Shown piece after piece: positions 1 to 6,649 of a stretch of 6,665 bases of DNA. The notes under the pieces were generated by a model. That model made no database searches, was not told the origin of the DNA, and worked only from the letters and a program-made list of their open reading frames with translations. A program made the position numbers and the translations under genes. Position 1 is the stretch's first letter, and each line of letters begins with the position of its first letter. This stretch comes from Nitrospiraceae bacterium (GTDB taxonomy: Bacteria; Nitrospirota; Nitrospiria; Nitrospirales; Nitrospiraceae), in the NCBI GenBank assembly GCA_014534095.1, contig JACVSD010000098.1, positions 1 to 6,665 on the forward strand, written 5' to 3'.

Positions 1-927
1 GAAGTTGAGGGTGCCTTCGATGACCCGCACACACTGCCCGCCCACCTTCACCGTCTGAATCACATCGTCGTCCGAATCGACTTGTACAAAGATGCAGGAG
101 GGCCGATCGATTTCATAGCCCTGCTCCGCGATGATCTCCGTCGTCGGCGCCACATCGACTACGCCATTCTGGACCAAGTAGGCGCCCAGGGCCCCCGTGG
201 CACTGCCGGTTGCCGGATCTTCGAGGATCCCAATCGACGGCGCAAACATTCTAGTATGCACGGTCGCCGACGGCTCGACGGTCACGGTCGTGAAGACCAT
301 GAGGCCGTTGGCGCCAAACCGGTCGCACAACTCGGCGATGGCGGACGCATTCGGCCGGATCGAACGCACCGCGGTCAACGTGCGCACCGGCACAATGATC
401 ACCGGCAGACCGGTCGACACCACTTCGACCGGCCATTTGTTATCGACGATCACGTGCTTGGATAGACCCAGCGCGCCCGCGATCTTATACAGGTCTTCAG
501 TTTCCTCCACGGGACCCAGGAACTCGGGTTTCGGCTGGGTCATCACCACCCGCTCCACGTGGCCGTCCTCGGTATGCACTTCAACGGGAAAGAGCCCGAT
601 GTTGCACTCCTGCATGACCTGCGTCACGGGCGGCTTCGACGAAATGAGACCAAGTTCCGCCAGTATGAAGAACGTGCCGAGCACCGGATGGCCCGCAAAC
701 GGAATCTCCTGCGTAGGGGTAAAAATCCGCAGCCGCGCGACCGCCGCCTTGTCCGTCGGGGGGAAAACGAAGACCGTCTCGGACAGATTCATCTCGCGTG
801 CGATCTGCTGCAACTGGTCGTCGCTGAGTCCGTCGGCATCCGGGATCACGGCGACCGGATTGCCGCCGAACGGCTCCGCCGTAAAGACATCGGCCTGATA
901 GAACTTGATAGTGTGACGATCAGCCAT
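1..927 (-). CDS. PhzF-family isomerase/epimerase (3' end cut by window edge)
   Basis: The minus strand is open for 309 codons from ATG at 927 to the window edge with no stop. Family marks are clear: an N-terminal FxxEPFGGNPVAV stretch (about residues 15-27), NLSET with the expected catalytic Glu at residue 50, RIFTPTQEIPFAGHPVLG (about 67-84), and EDPATGSATGALGAY (about 236-250), the signature of the second half. PhzF proteins are cytosolic, cofactor-free enzymes with two similar alpha/beta halves. The founding member isomerises a dihydroanthranilate in phenazine synthesis, but most members have unknown substrates. Nothing here indicates phenazine synthesis, so the substrate is open. The last visible residues, VGGQCVRVIEGTLNF, resemble the usual final strand, and YddE-type relatives are about 300 residues, so probably only a few residues are missing. 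GTGAGG at 937-942 lies 9 nt before the ATG and supports this start. The upstream gene on this strand ends at 1091, with a palindromic element between. Confidence 0.93.
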   Translation of the reverse strand, partial: MADRHTIKFYQADVFTAEPFGGNPVAVIPDADGLSDDQLQQIAREMNLSETVFVFPPTDKAAVARLRIFTPTQEIPFAGHPVLGTFFILAELGLISSKPPVTQVMQECNIGLFPVEVHTEDGHVERVVMTQPKPEFLGPVEETEDLYKIAGALGLSKHVIVDNKWPVEVVSTGLPVIIVPVRTLTAVRSIRPNASAIAELCDRFGANGLMVFTTVTVEPSATVHTRMFAPSIGILEDPATGSATGALGAYLVQNGVVDVAPTTEIIAEQGYEIDRPSCIFVQVDSDDDVIQTVKVGGQCVRVIEGTLNF

Positions 928-936
928 GAGATAGCG

Positions 937-942
937 CCTCAC
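937..942 (-). promoter_or_regulatory. Ribosome binding site of the PhzF-family gene
   Basis: On the minus strand GTGAGG ends 9 nt before the ATG at 927. It is a reasonable Shine-Dalgarno match and decides this start. An ATG a few bases further upstream is followed directly by TGA and cannot be used. Confidence 0.6.
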
Positions 943-968
943 ATATTCTGACTTAAGTTTCCCTCTTC

Positions 969-1093
969 TGACATGCTCAAAAAGGTTTCCAGCCAGGCCG
1001 CAGACGACGAAAGCACCGGAGGCGTAGCCTCTCGGCTACGTTGAGGATGCTTTCGAGGCGAGAACGCCGCTGGAAGCCTTTTTCAGCATGTCA
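969..1093. repeat. 125-nt nested palindromic element (REP/MITE-like), terminator-like
   Basis: The ends are 25-nt inverted arms at 969-993 and 1069-1093. Each reads inward as TGACATGCT(C/G)AAAAAGG(T/C)TTCCAGC and they match at 23 of 25 positions. Inside are two further nested perfect inverted pairs: CGAAAGCA at 1008-1015 with TGCTTTCG at 1048-1055, and CGTAGCC at 1023-1029 with GGCTACG at 1034-1040 around a 4-nt loop, TCTC. The whole element can fold into one long interrupted hairpin. Each strand carries CCTTTTT after the GC-rich stem, so it could terminate transcription in both directions. It fills most of the gap between the DUF512-like radical SAM gene and the PhzF gene, and its right end supplies the stop codon of the former. 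No transposase is present. It resembles, from memory, dispersed repeats of Nitrospira genomes; only one copy is in the window. Confidence 0.85.
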
Positions 1094-2332
1094 CCAGGCG
1101 GGCCGGGCTACGGCCTCATATGCCTCCCTCATCGGACTCCGCACATAGCCTTCCACATAGTTCTGGAGCGAGCCGTGTTTATACAGCTGCTCATTCGCAA
1201 AGCGGGTGTCGATTTTATGCAGCACTTTCACTGTCACGCCCGTCTTCTTCATGAACTGCTCCAGCGTGACGCCGGTAATATCGCTATACGGTCCGCGTCC
1301 TGATTGCATGACACACTTGGGGATATGCACGACCTTTTCTTTAGTCAGCCGGCGTGCGATATCGTCGAAGGTCAGCAGAACGGTGCAGTCGGAATCACCG
1401 CTCAACATCGTATTGGGCACATAGAGGAACCGCGCGCGATTCTTCCGGTACGTCGTGAGGATCTTGTAGACACTCCAGGCCGTCACGAGCGTATCCTTCT
1501 TCTCCAATTCCAGGGAGTCGAACAGGCTGACGATGCGCCGCCTACTGAGAAAGGCTGTGGTATAGGCCTCGGTATGGATGGTTTGCAGATTCGGCAGGCC
1601 GGCATCGTAAATCCGCTGGGCCTCTTCGGCCAGATGTTTTCGTCCCTGCCGCATGAGACCGGCCGTGTCGTCTTTGAGGCCGCGCACCGGCGTGAGTGTT
1701 CCCATCCAGAGCACACATTTTTGGTTGATCGACGAGATGAGCACCGCGTCCTTCGACATCGTATGAGCATCGAACGCATAGAAGTTTGCCGAAGAGACCG
1801 CCGATCCGTCGAGCACCTTCATGAGGTGCTTGACGGAGGGAGCATGCGGCATCAAGCGCTGTCGGTAGTCGCTCAAGGTGATGACGGACAGTTCGAAGTT
1901 GATCCGGTCCGGGTACTGCGCCACGAGCTGATGGATCTTTGGCACATGCACAAACCCCACGGTAAAAAACTGTATGCTCTTATCGGTGTACTTCAGGAAA
2001 TCTTCGACCCATTCCATCGCCTTCGGATGGAGGAATAGATCGGTCCATTCCATGAACTCATTCCCCCCCAGGCACCAGAACTGTTTCGGATCGGTGGGCT
2101 TCCGGCCGATGTAGTCGAGGATGTACTTCCAATCCTCATCCGACGTCTTGGGCGGATCCCGCGTCTCGCGGTACGAATGATCCAGTTCATAGCAGAACGC
2201 GCACTTCACGGGACAATCGCGCCCCAGGCTGAGCGGAATCTTGCCGGCGTCCATCTCACGCCGGAGCACCTCGCGATAATCGTTCTTGGTAAAGAGCGGC
2301 GCAGCCTGAAGCATCGGAAGGACTGTCGGCAT
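1091..2332 (-). CDS. Radical SAM protein with DUF512-like C-terminal region
   Basis: This 413-residue protein has a radical SAM 4Fe-4S motif CPVKCAFC (Cys40, Cys44 and Cys47, spacing CX3CX2C). A GGNE stretch follows near residues 89-92, where radical SAM barrels carry their GGE-type SAM-binding motif. The region around residues 300-375 (FLYVPNTMLSGDSDCTVLLT, then a stretch ending VHIPKCVM, then DITGVTLEQFMKKTGVTVKV) resembles the C-terminal DUF512 region, where a 'lLTG.Dii.aL' strand and helix lead to 'lIP..ML' and 'DdmTleeLe..lGv.v'. Typical DUF512 proteins begin with a PDZ-like domain, which is absent here. It should be a cytosolic Fe-S enzyme generating a 5'-deoxyadenosyl radical; its reaction is unknown. 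The frame is open upstream to a GTG at 2416, but that would overlap the divergent J-like gene, so ATG 2332 is preferred. No clear Shine-Dalgarno precedes it; ATG 2314 is an alternative. The stop TGA is formed by the adjoining palindrome. Confidence 0.88.
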   Translation of the reverse strand: MPTVLPMLQAAPLFTKNDYREVLRREMDAGKIPLSLGRDCPVKCAFCYELDHSYRETRDPPKTSDEDWKYILDYIGRKPTDPKQFWCLGGNEFMEWTDLFLHPKAMEWVEDFLKYTDKSIQFFTVGFVHVPKIHQLVAQYPDRINFELSVITLSDYRQRLMPHAPSVKHLMKVLDGSAVSSANFYAFDAHTMSKDAVLISSINQKCVLWMGTLTPVRGLKDDTAGLMRQGRKHLAEEAQRIYDAGLPNLQTIHTEAYTTAFLSRRRIVSLFDSLELEKKDTLVTAWSVYKILTTYRKNRARFLYVPNTMLSGDSDCTVLLTFDDIARRLTKEKVVHIPKCVMQSGRGPYSDITGVTLEQFMKKTGVTVKVLHKIDTRFANEQLYKHGSLQNYVEGYVRSPMREAYEAVARPAW

Positions 2333-2382
2333 AGCGTTCAGCAGATTGACAGGTTCAAGACCGCTTTGCCACACTAAATACC
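2333..2382. promoter_or_regulatory. Divergent intergenic region between rSAM and J-like genes
   Basis: These 50 nt separate two divergent starts, so promoters for one or both genes should lie in or near here. On the minus strand TGGTATTTA (2375-2383) looks like an extended -10 element about 43 nt before the radical SAM start, but no good -35 accompanies it. On the plus strand there is a perfect TTGACA at 2346-2351, but no -10 at proper spacing. Neither start has an obvious Shine-Dalgarno sequence. The regulatory role rests mainly on the gene arrangement. Confidence 0.3.
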
Positions 2383-2658
2383 ATGAATCGGACGGACGAT
2401 GCACTCGCCCGGGCACAGGAGCTGTTCGGCCTCACACAGCCGATCTCACCAGACCAGCTCACGGCAAGACGGCAGGAACTGCTGCATACCTGGTATCCCG
2501 CTCGCTATGCCAACCTCACGAATAATCCCAAGAAATACATGCAGATGTTCAAACAAGCCGAGGAAATGACCAGGAAAGTCGAAGCCGCTTACCCGCTCCT
2601 CTCCGCCTGGATCAGTAGGTCGGACGGCCAGCCTCCGGACGAGCGCGATGCCGGGTAA
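2383..2658 (+). CDS. Small J-domain-like protein with degenerate HPD motif
   Basis: This 91-residue protein has the layout of a J-domain. A first segment (ALARAQELFGLTQPISPDQL, residues 7-26) matches the 'lgl...as.eeik' start. A helix follows (LTARRQELLHTWYPARY, 26-42), and then a long third helix (about 50-77, with FKQAEEMTRKVEAAYPLL) matches 'Fk.i.eAYevL'. The HPD tripeptide that J-proteins use to stimulate Hsp70 ATPase reads YPA at 38-40, so canonical DnaK activation is unlikely; such J-like proteins usually serve as scaffolds or interaction modules. The tail (78-91) is polar and probably disordered. ATG 2383 is the only usable start: an in-frame TGA lies at 2347-2349 and no other start codon intervenes. 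No Shine-Dalgarno is visible. It is the only plus-strand gene, divergent from the DUF512-like gene and convergent with the B12 radical SAM gene. Its function is unknown. Confidence 0.72.
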   Translation: MNRTDDALARAQELFGLTQPISPDQLTARRQELLHTWYPARYANLTNNPKKYMQMFKQAEEMTRKVEAAYPLLSAWISRSDGQPPDERDAG

Positions 2659-2781
2659 CCAGCGGAAGGCCGAACGATCCTGGCTGTTACCGAGGTCTAA
2701 ATCAGGGAGATGCTCAAGAAGTAATTCGAGGGGATGGGGACGACGCATGAGCGACGGGGAAATCGTCTTCAGCAGGCGGCT
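2659..2781. other. Convergent intergenic region
   Basis: These 123 nt lie between the end of the J-like gene (plus strand) and the end of the second B12-type radical SAM gene (minus strand). A terminator would be expected, but I see no convincing GC-rich hairpin followed by a T-run. Only weak short pairs occur, such as GACG/CGTC around 2753-2768. Open frames crossing it have low-complexity Arg/Ser/Pro-rich translations and are not believed. Confidence 0.4.
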
Positions 2782-4740
2782 TCATTCTCCGACGCCGTGG
2801 CTCACCACTCTGCCCATACTCTCCTTGCCGTCGTCGCCTTCCCCCATCGCGACCGGCCACGTCACCAGACCGGATACGCTGTCTGAAGCACCGACCGTCT
2901 GCCGCTGCGCATAGATCTGCGGCAAGTTATTCGTGCCGAACTTCGAAATATAGAGAAAGACGTGCTCGCGGGCGTTCACGCGCACGGCCCAAGGCTGGAA
3001 ATCATTCTTATAGAACTCTTCGCAGAGCTGCATGGCGTCCAGGCAGGAGATCCCGACCGGCTCGTTCAGCGTGTAATAGTAGTCCAGCGGCAGGTCATAC
3101 TCCTCCTGCTTGTGGATCGTGATGCCGAACTTCTTCGGGTTGCGGACCATGGGCGTATGCCGGTAGGCGACGAAGTAAAACAGTTCCACGGAATGGATCA
3201 CCGGCTGATTATCAATCACGAATTGCCGCGTCTCCAACGCCTCATCCCGTGTTTCTCCGGGAAACCCATAGAAGGCCATCACGTGGTTCCAGATGCCGGC
3301 CTTCGCCGCGAGATGCAGATTGGTCTGAATCACGCTCTTCTTGGCATGCTTGTCCATCAGGTTGAGCACCCGCTCGTTGGCCGATTCCATTCCGTAATAG
3401 AGCGTGCAGCAACCGGCTTTCGCAGCAAGATCCCAGATCTCCTGATGTTGGAGGCTCTCTTCGAACCGGATGAGCGTCGTCCACTTGATGCCGGTATTCT
3501 GATCGACCAGCAGCTGCGACACCTTTTTGAACAGCGCCGGCGGATACGATTCGTCCGAAAACAGGAAATGCCGGCACTGGTACTTGTCGCGCAGCGCCGT
3601 CACCTGCTCCACGACCATGTGGGCCGTCATGCCGCGGTATTGATCGAAGTATCCCTGCCCGTGGTCACAGAACGTGCAGCGCCCCCAATAACAGCCGCGC
3701 GTCGCCAGATAGGGAATGATCCGTTCGGGCACGAAGTAGTGATCGAGCGGGAACCCGTCGAAGTCGGGCAGCGGCAGCGCCGTCGTTTTCTCCGTATAGA
3801 CTTCCTTGCTTTGGTGCACGTGCCCGTCCCCGTCGCGGTACAGGAGATTGGGGACGGACGCGATGTCGCGTTGTCCATTTAAGGCCTCGATCAACCACAG
3901 CAGCGCATGCTCACCTTCGTAGAGGATCGCGCTGTCGAACACTTCGGTGAAGAACCGCTCCTGATGCGGCAGCTCTTCCTGAAGCCGCGTGATGACGTTG
4001 CCGCCCACGACTACGTGGACGTTCGGGAACGTTTCCTTGATCATCTTGCAGAACGTCAGGCCCGCGAGCAGCTGCATCTGCGTGCCGATGGAAATGCCGA
4101 CGACAGCCGGCTGCTCTTTGCTCACCGACGGCAGCACCAGCTGGGTGCAGATGTCGCGGTAGACATTCACCTGCTCGTCGTCCAGGCAGGCGAACACTTC
4201 CTTGGAGACGCCCGGCCGGTAGCCGAGGTTGCTTTCCATGGGGTAAAAGACCAGGGAGGCTGGAAAGTACGCGGCGGAGATATACTGCATCACCTCACGA
4301 AAGGTATTGAGGGCCAGTTCGAGCTTGTCGGCCTGATAAAACCGTTCGCCCCGGACGATAAGCTTCGCGTCCTCCGCCCGTTCCGCCAAATCGAACACAT
4401 CGACGGCATAAGCCTGCTCGACCACCAATTTCTGGCTGGCCTCGTGATCGGTCAGCGTCCCGGCTTTGTCCTTGTCTTGCAGCGGCTTCAGCTGCATGCC
4501 AAGTCTGCCTTTCACCCAGATCAGGAACTCCATGCTGAAGAAGTGGTCATACATCTCGATGTTGATGTCCCGCTGCACCACCTGGTGCCCGGCCTGACGG
4601 AGCACGGCGGTCAACGAGGGCAGGGCCAGATACGGCGCTGTCGGCACCCATTCGGGCGGAAAGAGGAGCATGACCTTCGACTGCTTGCGCTCACCCGTCG
4701 GGAGCGGCGCAAGCCCATCTATTTGAACCAGTTCACTCAT
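2782..4740 (-). CDS. B12-binding-type radical SAM protein, downstream paralogue
   Basis: This 652-residue protein has the order of class B cobalamin radical SAM enzymes. Residues 22-65 (KVMLLFPPEW, LPSLTAVLRQAGHQVVQRDI) form the first part of a Rossmann-like B12 domain. A mainly helical insertion follows (about 68-208). The B12 fold resumes at 210-252 (PAVVGISIGT, VHVVVGGNVITRL). The radical SAM barrel starts near 340 with RGCYWGRCTFC (Cys350, Cys355, Cys358: CX4CX2C). Downstream are FSDESYPP (394-401), YGMESANERVL (449-459) and FYGFPGETRDE (490-500), all typical of this superfamily. No DxHxxG cobalamin-His motif is present. Related enzymes methylate unactivated carbon or phosphorus or rearrange rings; the substrate here is unknown. 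Compared with the upstream paralogue it has about 22 extra N-terminal residues and a 27-residue Gly-rich tail. The start is supported by AGG at 4747-4749, 6 nt before the ATG. It follows its paralogue after 100 nt, probably in one operon. Confidence 0.92.
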   Translation of the reverse strand: MSELVQIDGLAPLPTGERKQSKVMLLFPPEWVPTAPYLALPSLTAVLRQAGHQVVQRDINIEMYDHFFSMEFLIWVKGRLGMQLKPLQDKDKAGTLTDHEASQKLVVEQAYAVDVFDLAERAEDAKLIVRGERFYQADKLELALNTFREVMQYISAAYFPASLVFYPMESNLGYRPGVSKEVFACLDDEQVNVYRDICTQLVLPSVSKEQPAVVGISIGTQMQLLAGLTFCKMIKETFPNVHVVVGGNVITRLQEELPHQERFFTEVFDSAILYEGEHALLWLIEALNGQRDIASVPNLLYRDGDGHVHQSKEVYTEKTTALPLPDFDGFPLDHYFVPERIIPYLATRGCYWGRCTFCDHGQGYFDQYRGMTAHMVVEQVTALRDKYQCRHFLFSDESYPPALFKKVSQLLVDQNTGIKWTTLIRFEESLQHQEIWDLAAKAGCCTLYYGMESANERVLNLMDKHAKKSVIQTNLHLAAKAGIWNHVMAFYGFPGETRDEALETRQFVIDNQPVIHSVELFYFVAYRHTPMVRNPKKFGITIHKQEEYDLPLDYYYTLNEPVGISCLDAMQLCEEFYKNDFQPWAVRVNAREHVFLYISKFGTNNLPQIYAQRQTVGASDSVSGLVTWPVAMGEGDDGKESMGRVVSHGVGE

Positions 4741-4840
4741 TGCCTACCTAAGCTAACGAACGTTTGAGTTTAGTTTTAAGTGTTGCGTGCTTAATTTTTA
4801 GCTGTCCATCGCGCCAACTAAACGCTCAGAACTATTATGA
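4741..4840. promoter_or_regulatory. AT-rich spacer between the tandem radical SAM genes
   Basis: These 100 nt contain 40 G/C, clearly poorer in GC than the genes around them. On the minus strand the spacer ends with TTAGGTAGGCA just before the downstream ATG, giving a usable ribosome site. Short imperfect inverted pairs are present: TGAGTTTAG (4765-4773) with CTAAACGCTCA (4818-4828), and TTAAG (4776-4780) with CTTAA (4790-4794). No well-spaced -35/-10 pair and no good terminator were found. It may hold a secondary promoter or a processing site, so co-transcription of the two genes is likely but unproved. Confidence 0.35.
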
Positions 4841-6649
4841 TTACATCTTACCCGCGAGGGTCGGCGTCGCGCCGGCCGTCTTCATGGACTGATATTGCAG
4901 ATCCGGCAGTTTCTCGAGCCCAAACTTACAAATGTAGAGGAAGATATATTCCCTGATATAGAGCCGCAGGTCCCAGCCGGGATGGTGATTCCGCTCGAAC
5001 TGCTCGAACACCCGCTCGGCCTCCTCAATGCTCATGCCGTTTTTCACGGTGTAGTAGTAGTCAAGAGCCAAGTCCCATTCGGGATTCTTGTACGCCGTCA
5101 CGCCCCACTTCTCCGGGTTCTTCGCCACCGGGTTATGCCGCCCCAAGTCGAACGTGCCGAACCCGAGCGAATGCACATAGTCCTTGTTCCGCTCCAGGAA
5201 CTCGACCGACGACCAGGCTTCCTCTTTCGTCTCGCCGGGGAATCCGAAGAAGCCCATGCAGTGGTTCCAGATGCCGGCCTCCGCCGTGTACTTCAGGTGC
5301 TTCGTCATGATCTCGGTCGTCGTCGCCTTGTCCATCAGCTTCAGCACCCGCTCGTTGCCCGACTCATAGCCGAAATGGAGATAACGGCAGCCCGACTCCT
5401 TCGCATCCTGCCAGACCGATTCTTCCAGCAGGCTCTTCTCGAACCGCATATGCGTGGTCCAGACGATGTCCATCTTGGACTCGATAAGTCCCCGCGAGAG
5501 CTTTCTGAACAAAGCGGGCGGATACGATTCGTCGGTGAAGTGAAAATGCCGCGCGCCGTACTTGTCGCGCAGCTGTTTGATCTCGCCCAGAATATCCTGG
5601 ATCTTCTTCGACCGGTACCCCGCCGTGTAGCCCTCGCCATGGTCACAAAATTCACAGCGGCCCCAGTAGCAGCCGCGCGTCGCCAAATAGGGCAGAATCT
5701 TCGTCGGGACGAAATACTTCTCGAGCGGCAATCCATCGAAATCCGGCGGCGGCAGCGCGTGCATGTCTTCCGCATAGCTCGTCTCGGACGTATGGACGCC
5801 GGTCGCGTCCCGATACATCGTGTTCGGCACGTCGGCGAGGCTGCGCTTGGCGCCCACGGCGGACACCAATTGGACGAACGCCGTCTCGCCTTCATAGACC
5901 ACGGCGCTGTCGAAATATTGAAACAGCGGCGACTGCGGCAGCACGTCGCGGAGGCGCGTCACGGTATTGCCGCCGATCGTCACATGAATGTGGGGAAAGT
6001 GCTGTTTGATGAGCGCGCAGAACGTCATTGCGGAGAACATTTGCTGCTGTAACACGATCGAAATCCCGATTACGTCGGGCTGTTCTTTCTCGATAGCCGG
6101 CTTCACCAGATGCTCGAACACGTCGCGGTATACGTTCACCTGCTGATCGTTCACCGCATCCAACACTTCGGAGGAGACAAATACTTTGTACGACAGATCA
6201 GTCTCCATCGGCGGCATGCAAATCCGAGCCGGGTAATAGACCATCGATATCACGGCAGTGACTTCACGGAAGACTTGAATCGCCCATTCCAACTGGTCGA
6301 TGTTGTAAAACATTTCCCCACGGATGACCGCTTTGGCTTTCTCCGCCTTCTTGATCAGTTCATCGATCCGCTGGCGAGTCAGGTCGCAAAGCGCCATCTG
6401 CAAATCCATTTCGTCGGCCGTCAAATCGCGCTTCTTCGACAGCTTCCGGAGCCGGTCGAGCTGCTGCGGCACTCGGCGCAAGACTTTCTTCAGAAAGTCC
6501 TCGCTGAAGTACCAGTCGTACATCTCGAGGTTGACGTCTTTCTGAATGACGGTATGGCCGGCCTGACGAAGAACGGCGGTCAGCGAAGGAAGGCTCAGAT
6601 AGGGTTCGGACGGAAACCAATCCGGCGGGAAGATCAACATGACCTTCAT
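4841..6649 (-). CDS. B12-binding-type radical SAM protein, upstream paralogue (start may be outside window)
   Basis: From ATG 6649 this is 602 residues, collinear with the downstream gene's protein. Residues 1-45 (KVMLIFPPDW, LPSLTAVLRQAGHTVIQKDV) and 191-233 (PDVIGISIVL, IHVTIGGNTVTRL) form a split B12-binding-like Rossmann fold. Between them is a helical insertion (about 48-188), including a charged coiled-coil-like stretch at about 60-110. The radical SAM motif is RGCYWGRCEFC (Cys327, Cys332, Cys335: CX4CX2C), followed by FTDESYPP (371-378), FGYESGNERVL (426-436) and FFGFPGETKEE (467-477). Across the 35 residues around the cluster motif the two paralogues share 26. Like its partner it lacks DxHxxG, so any cobalamin would be bound without the classical His. 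It should be a cytosolic Fe-S, SAM- and probably cobalamin-dependent enzyme of unknown substrate. GGAAG directly abuts ATG 6649, too close to be a good ribosome site. The frame stays open to the window edge, and the codons before it read TSGRK, like TGERK before the matching core of the partner, so a start beyond 6665 is likely. Confidence 0.92.
   Translation of the reverse strand: MKVMLIFPPDWFPSEPYLSLPSLTAVLRQAGHTVIQKDVNLEMYDWYFSEDFLKKVLRRVPQQLDRLRKLSKKRDLTADEMDLQMALCDLTRQRIDELIKKAEKAKAVIRGEMFYNIDQLEWAIQVFREVTAVISMVYYPARICMPPMETDLSYKVFVSSEVLDAVNDQQVNVYRDVFEHLVKPAIEKEQPDVIGISIVLQQQMFSAMTFCALIKQHFPHIHVTIGGNTVTRLRDVLPQSPLFQYFDSAVVYEGETAFVQLVSAVGAKRSLADVPNTMYRDATGVHTSETSYAEDMHALPPPDFDGLPLEKYFVPTKILPYLATRGCYWGRCEFCDHGEGYTAGYRSKKIQDILGEIKQLRDKYGARHFHFTDESYPPALFRKLSRGLIESKMDIVWTTHMRFEKSLLEESVWQDAKESGCRYLHFGYESGNERVLKLMDKATTTEIMTKHLKYTAEAGIWNHCMGFFGFPGETKEEAWSSVEFLERNKDYVHSLGFGTFDLGRHNPVAKNPEKWGVTAYKNPEWDLALDYYYTVKNGMSIEEAERVFEQFERNHHPGWDLRLYIREYIFLYICKFGLEKLPDLQYQSMKTAGATPTLAGKM

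Noticed and set aside
197..898. Plus-strand open frame of 233 codons opposite the PhzF gene
   Set aside because: The opposite strand encodes a clear PhzF-family protein with all its motifs, whereas this frame is Ser/Thr/Arg-rich without any recognisable domain.
2346..2380. Plus-strand promoter from TTGACA (2346-2351) and TAAATA (2375-2380)
   Set aside because: The -35 hexamer is perfect, but the spacer is 23 nt and no acceptable -10 occurs at 16-19 nt.
2333..2416. Longer start (GTG 2416) for the DUF512-like radical SAM gene
   Set aside because: It would overlap the start of the divergent J-like gene by 34 nt and adds 28 residues with no family resemblance; no Shine-Dalgarno supports it.
2446..2748. 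Minus-strand open frame of 100 codons antisense to the J-like gene
   Set aside because: It overlaps a better-supported plus-strand gene, has no recognisable motif, and its translation looks like a shadow frame of GC-rich coding DNA.
2648..2914. Plus-strand open frame of 88 codons after the J-like gene
   Set aside because: The translation is rich in Arg, Ser and Pro without domain features, and it runs into the 3' end of the well-supported radical SAM gene on the other strand.
4776..4800. Possible terminator: TTAAG/CTTAA pair followed by a T-run
   Set aside because: The stem is only five AT-rich pairs with a 9-nt loop, and the T-run is on the plus strand, where no gene ends.
4895..6052. Long plus-strand open frame of 385 codons (and similar ones at 3907-4767, 2962-3882 and 1304-2038)
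   Set aside because: These lie antisense to conserved radical SAM genes and show Arg/His/Leu-rich composition typical of shadow frames in GC-rich DNA.
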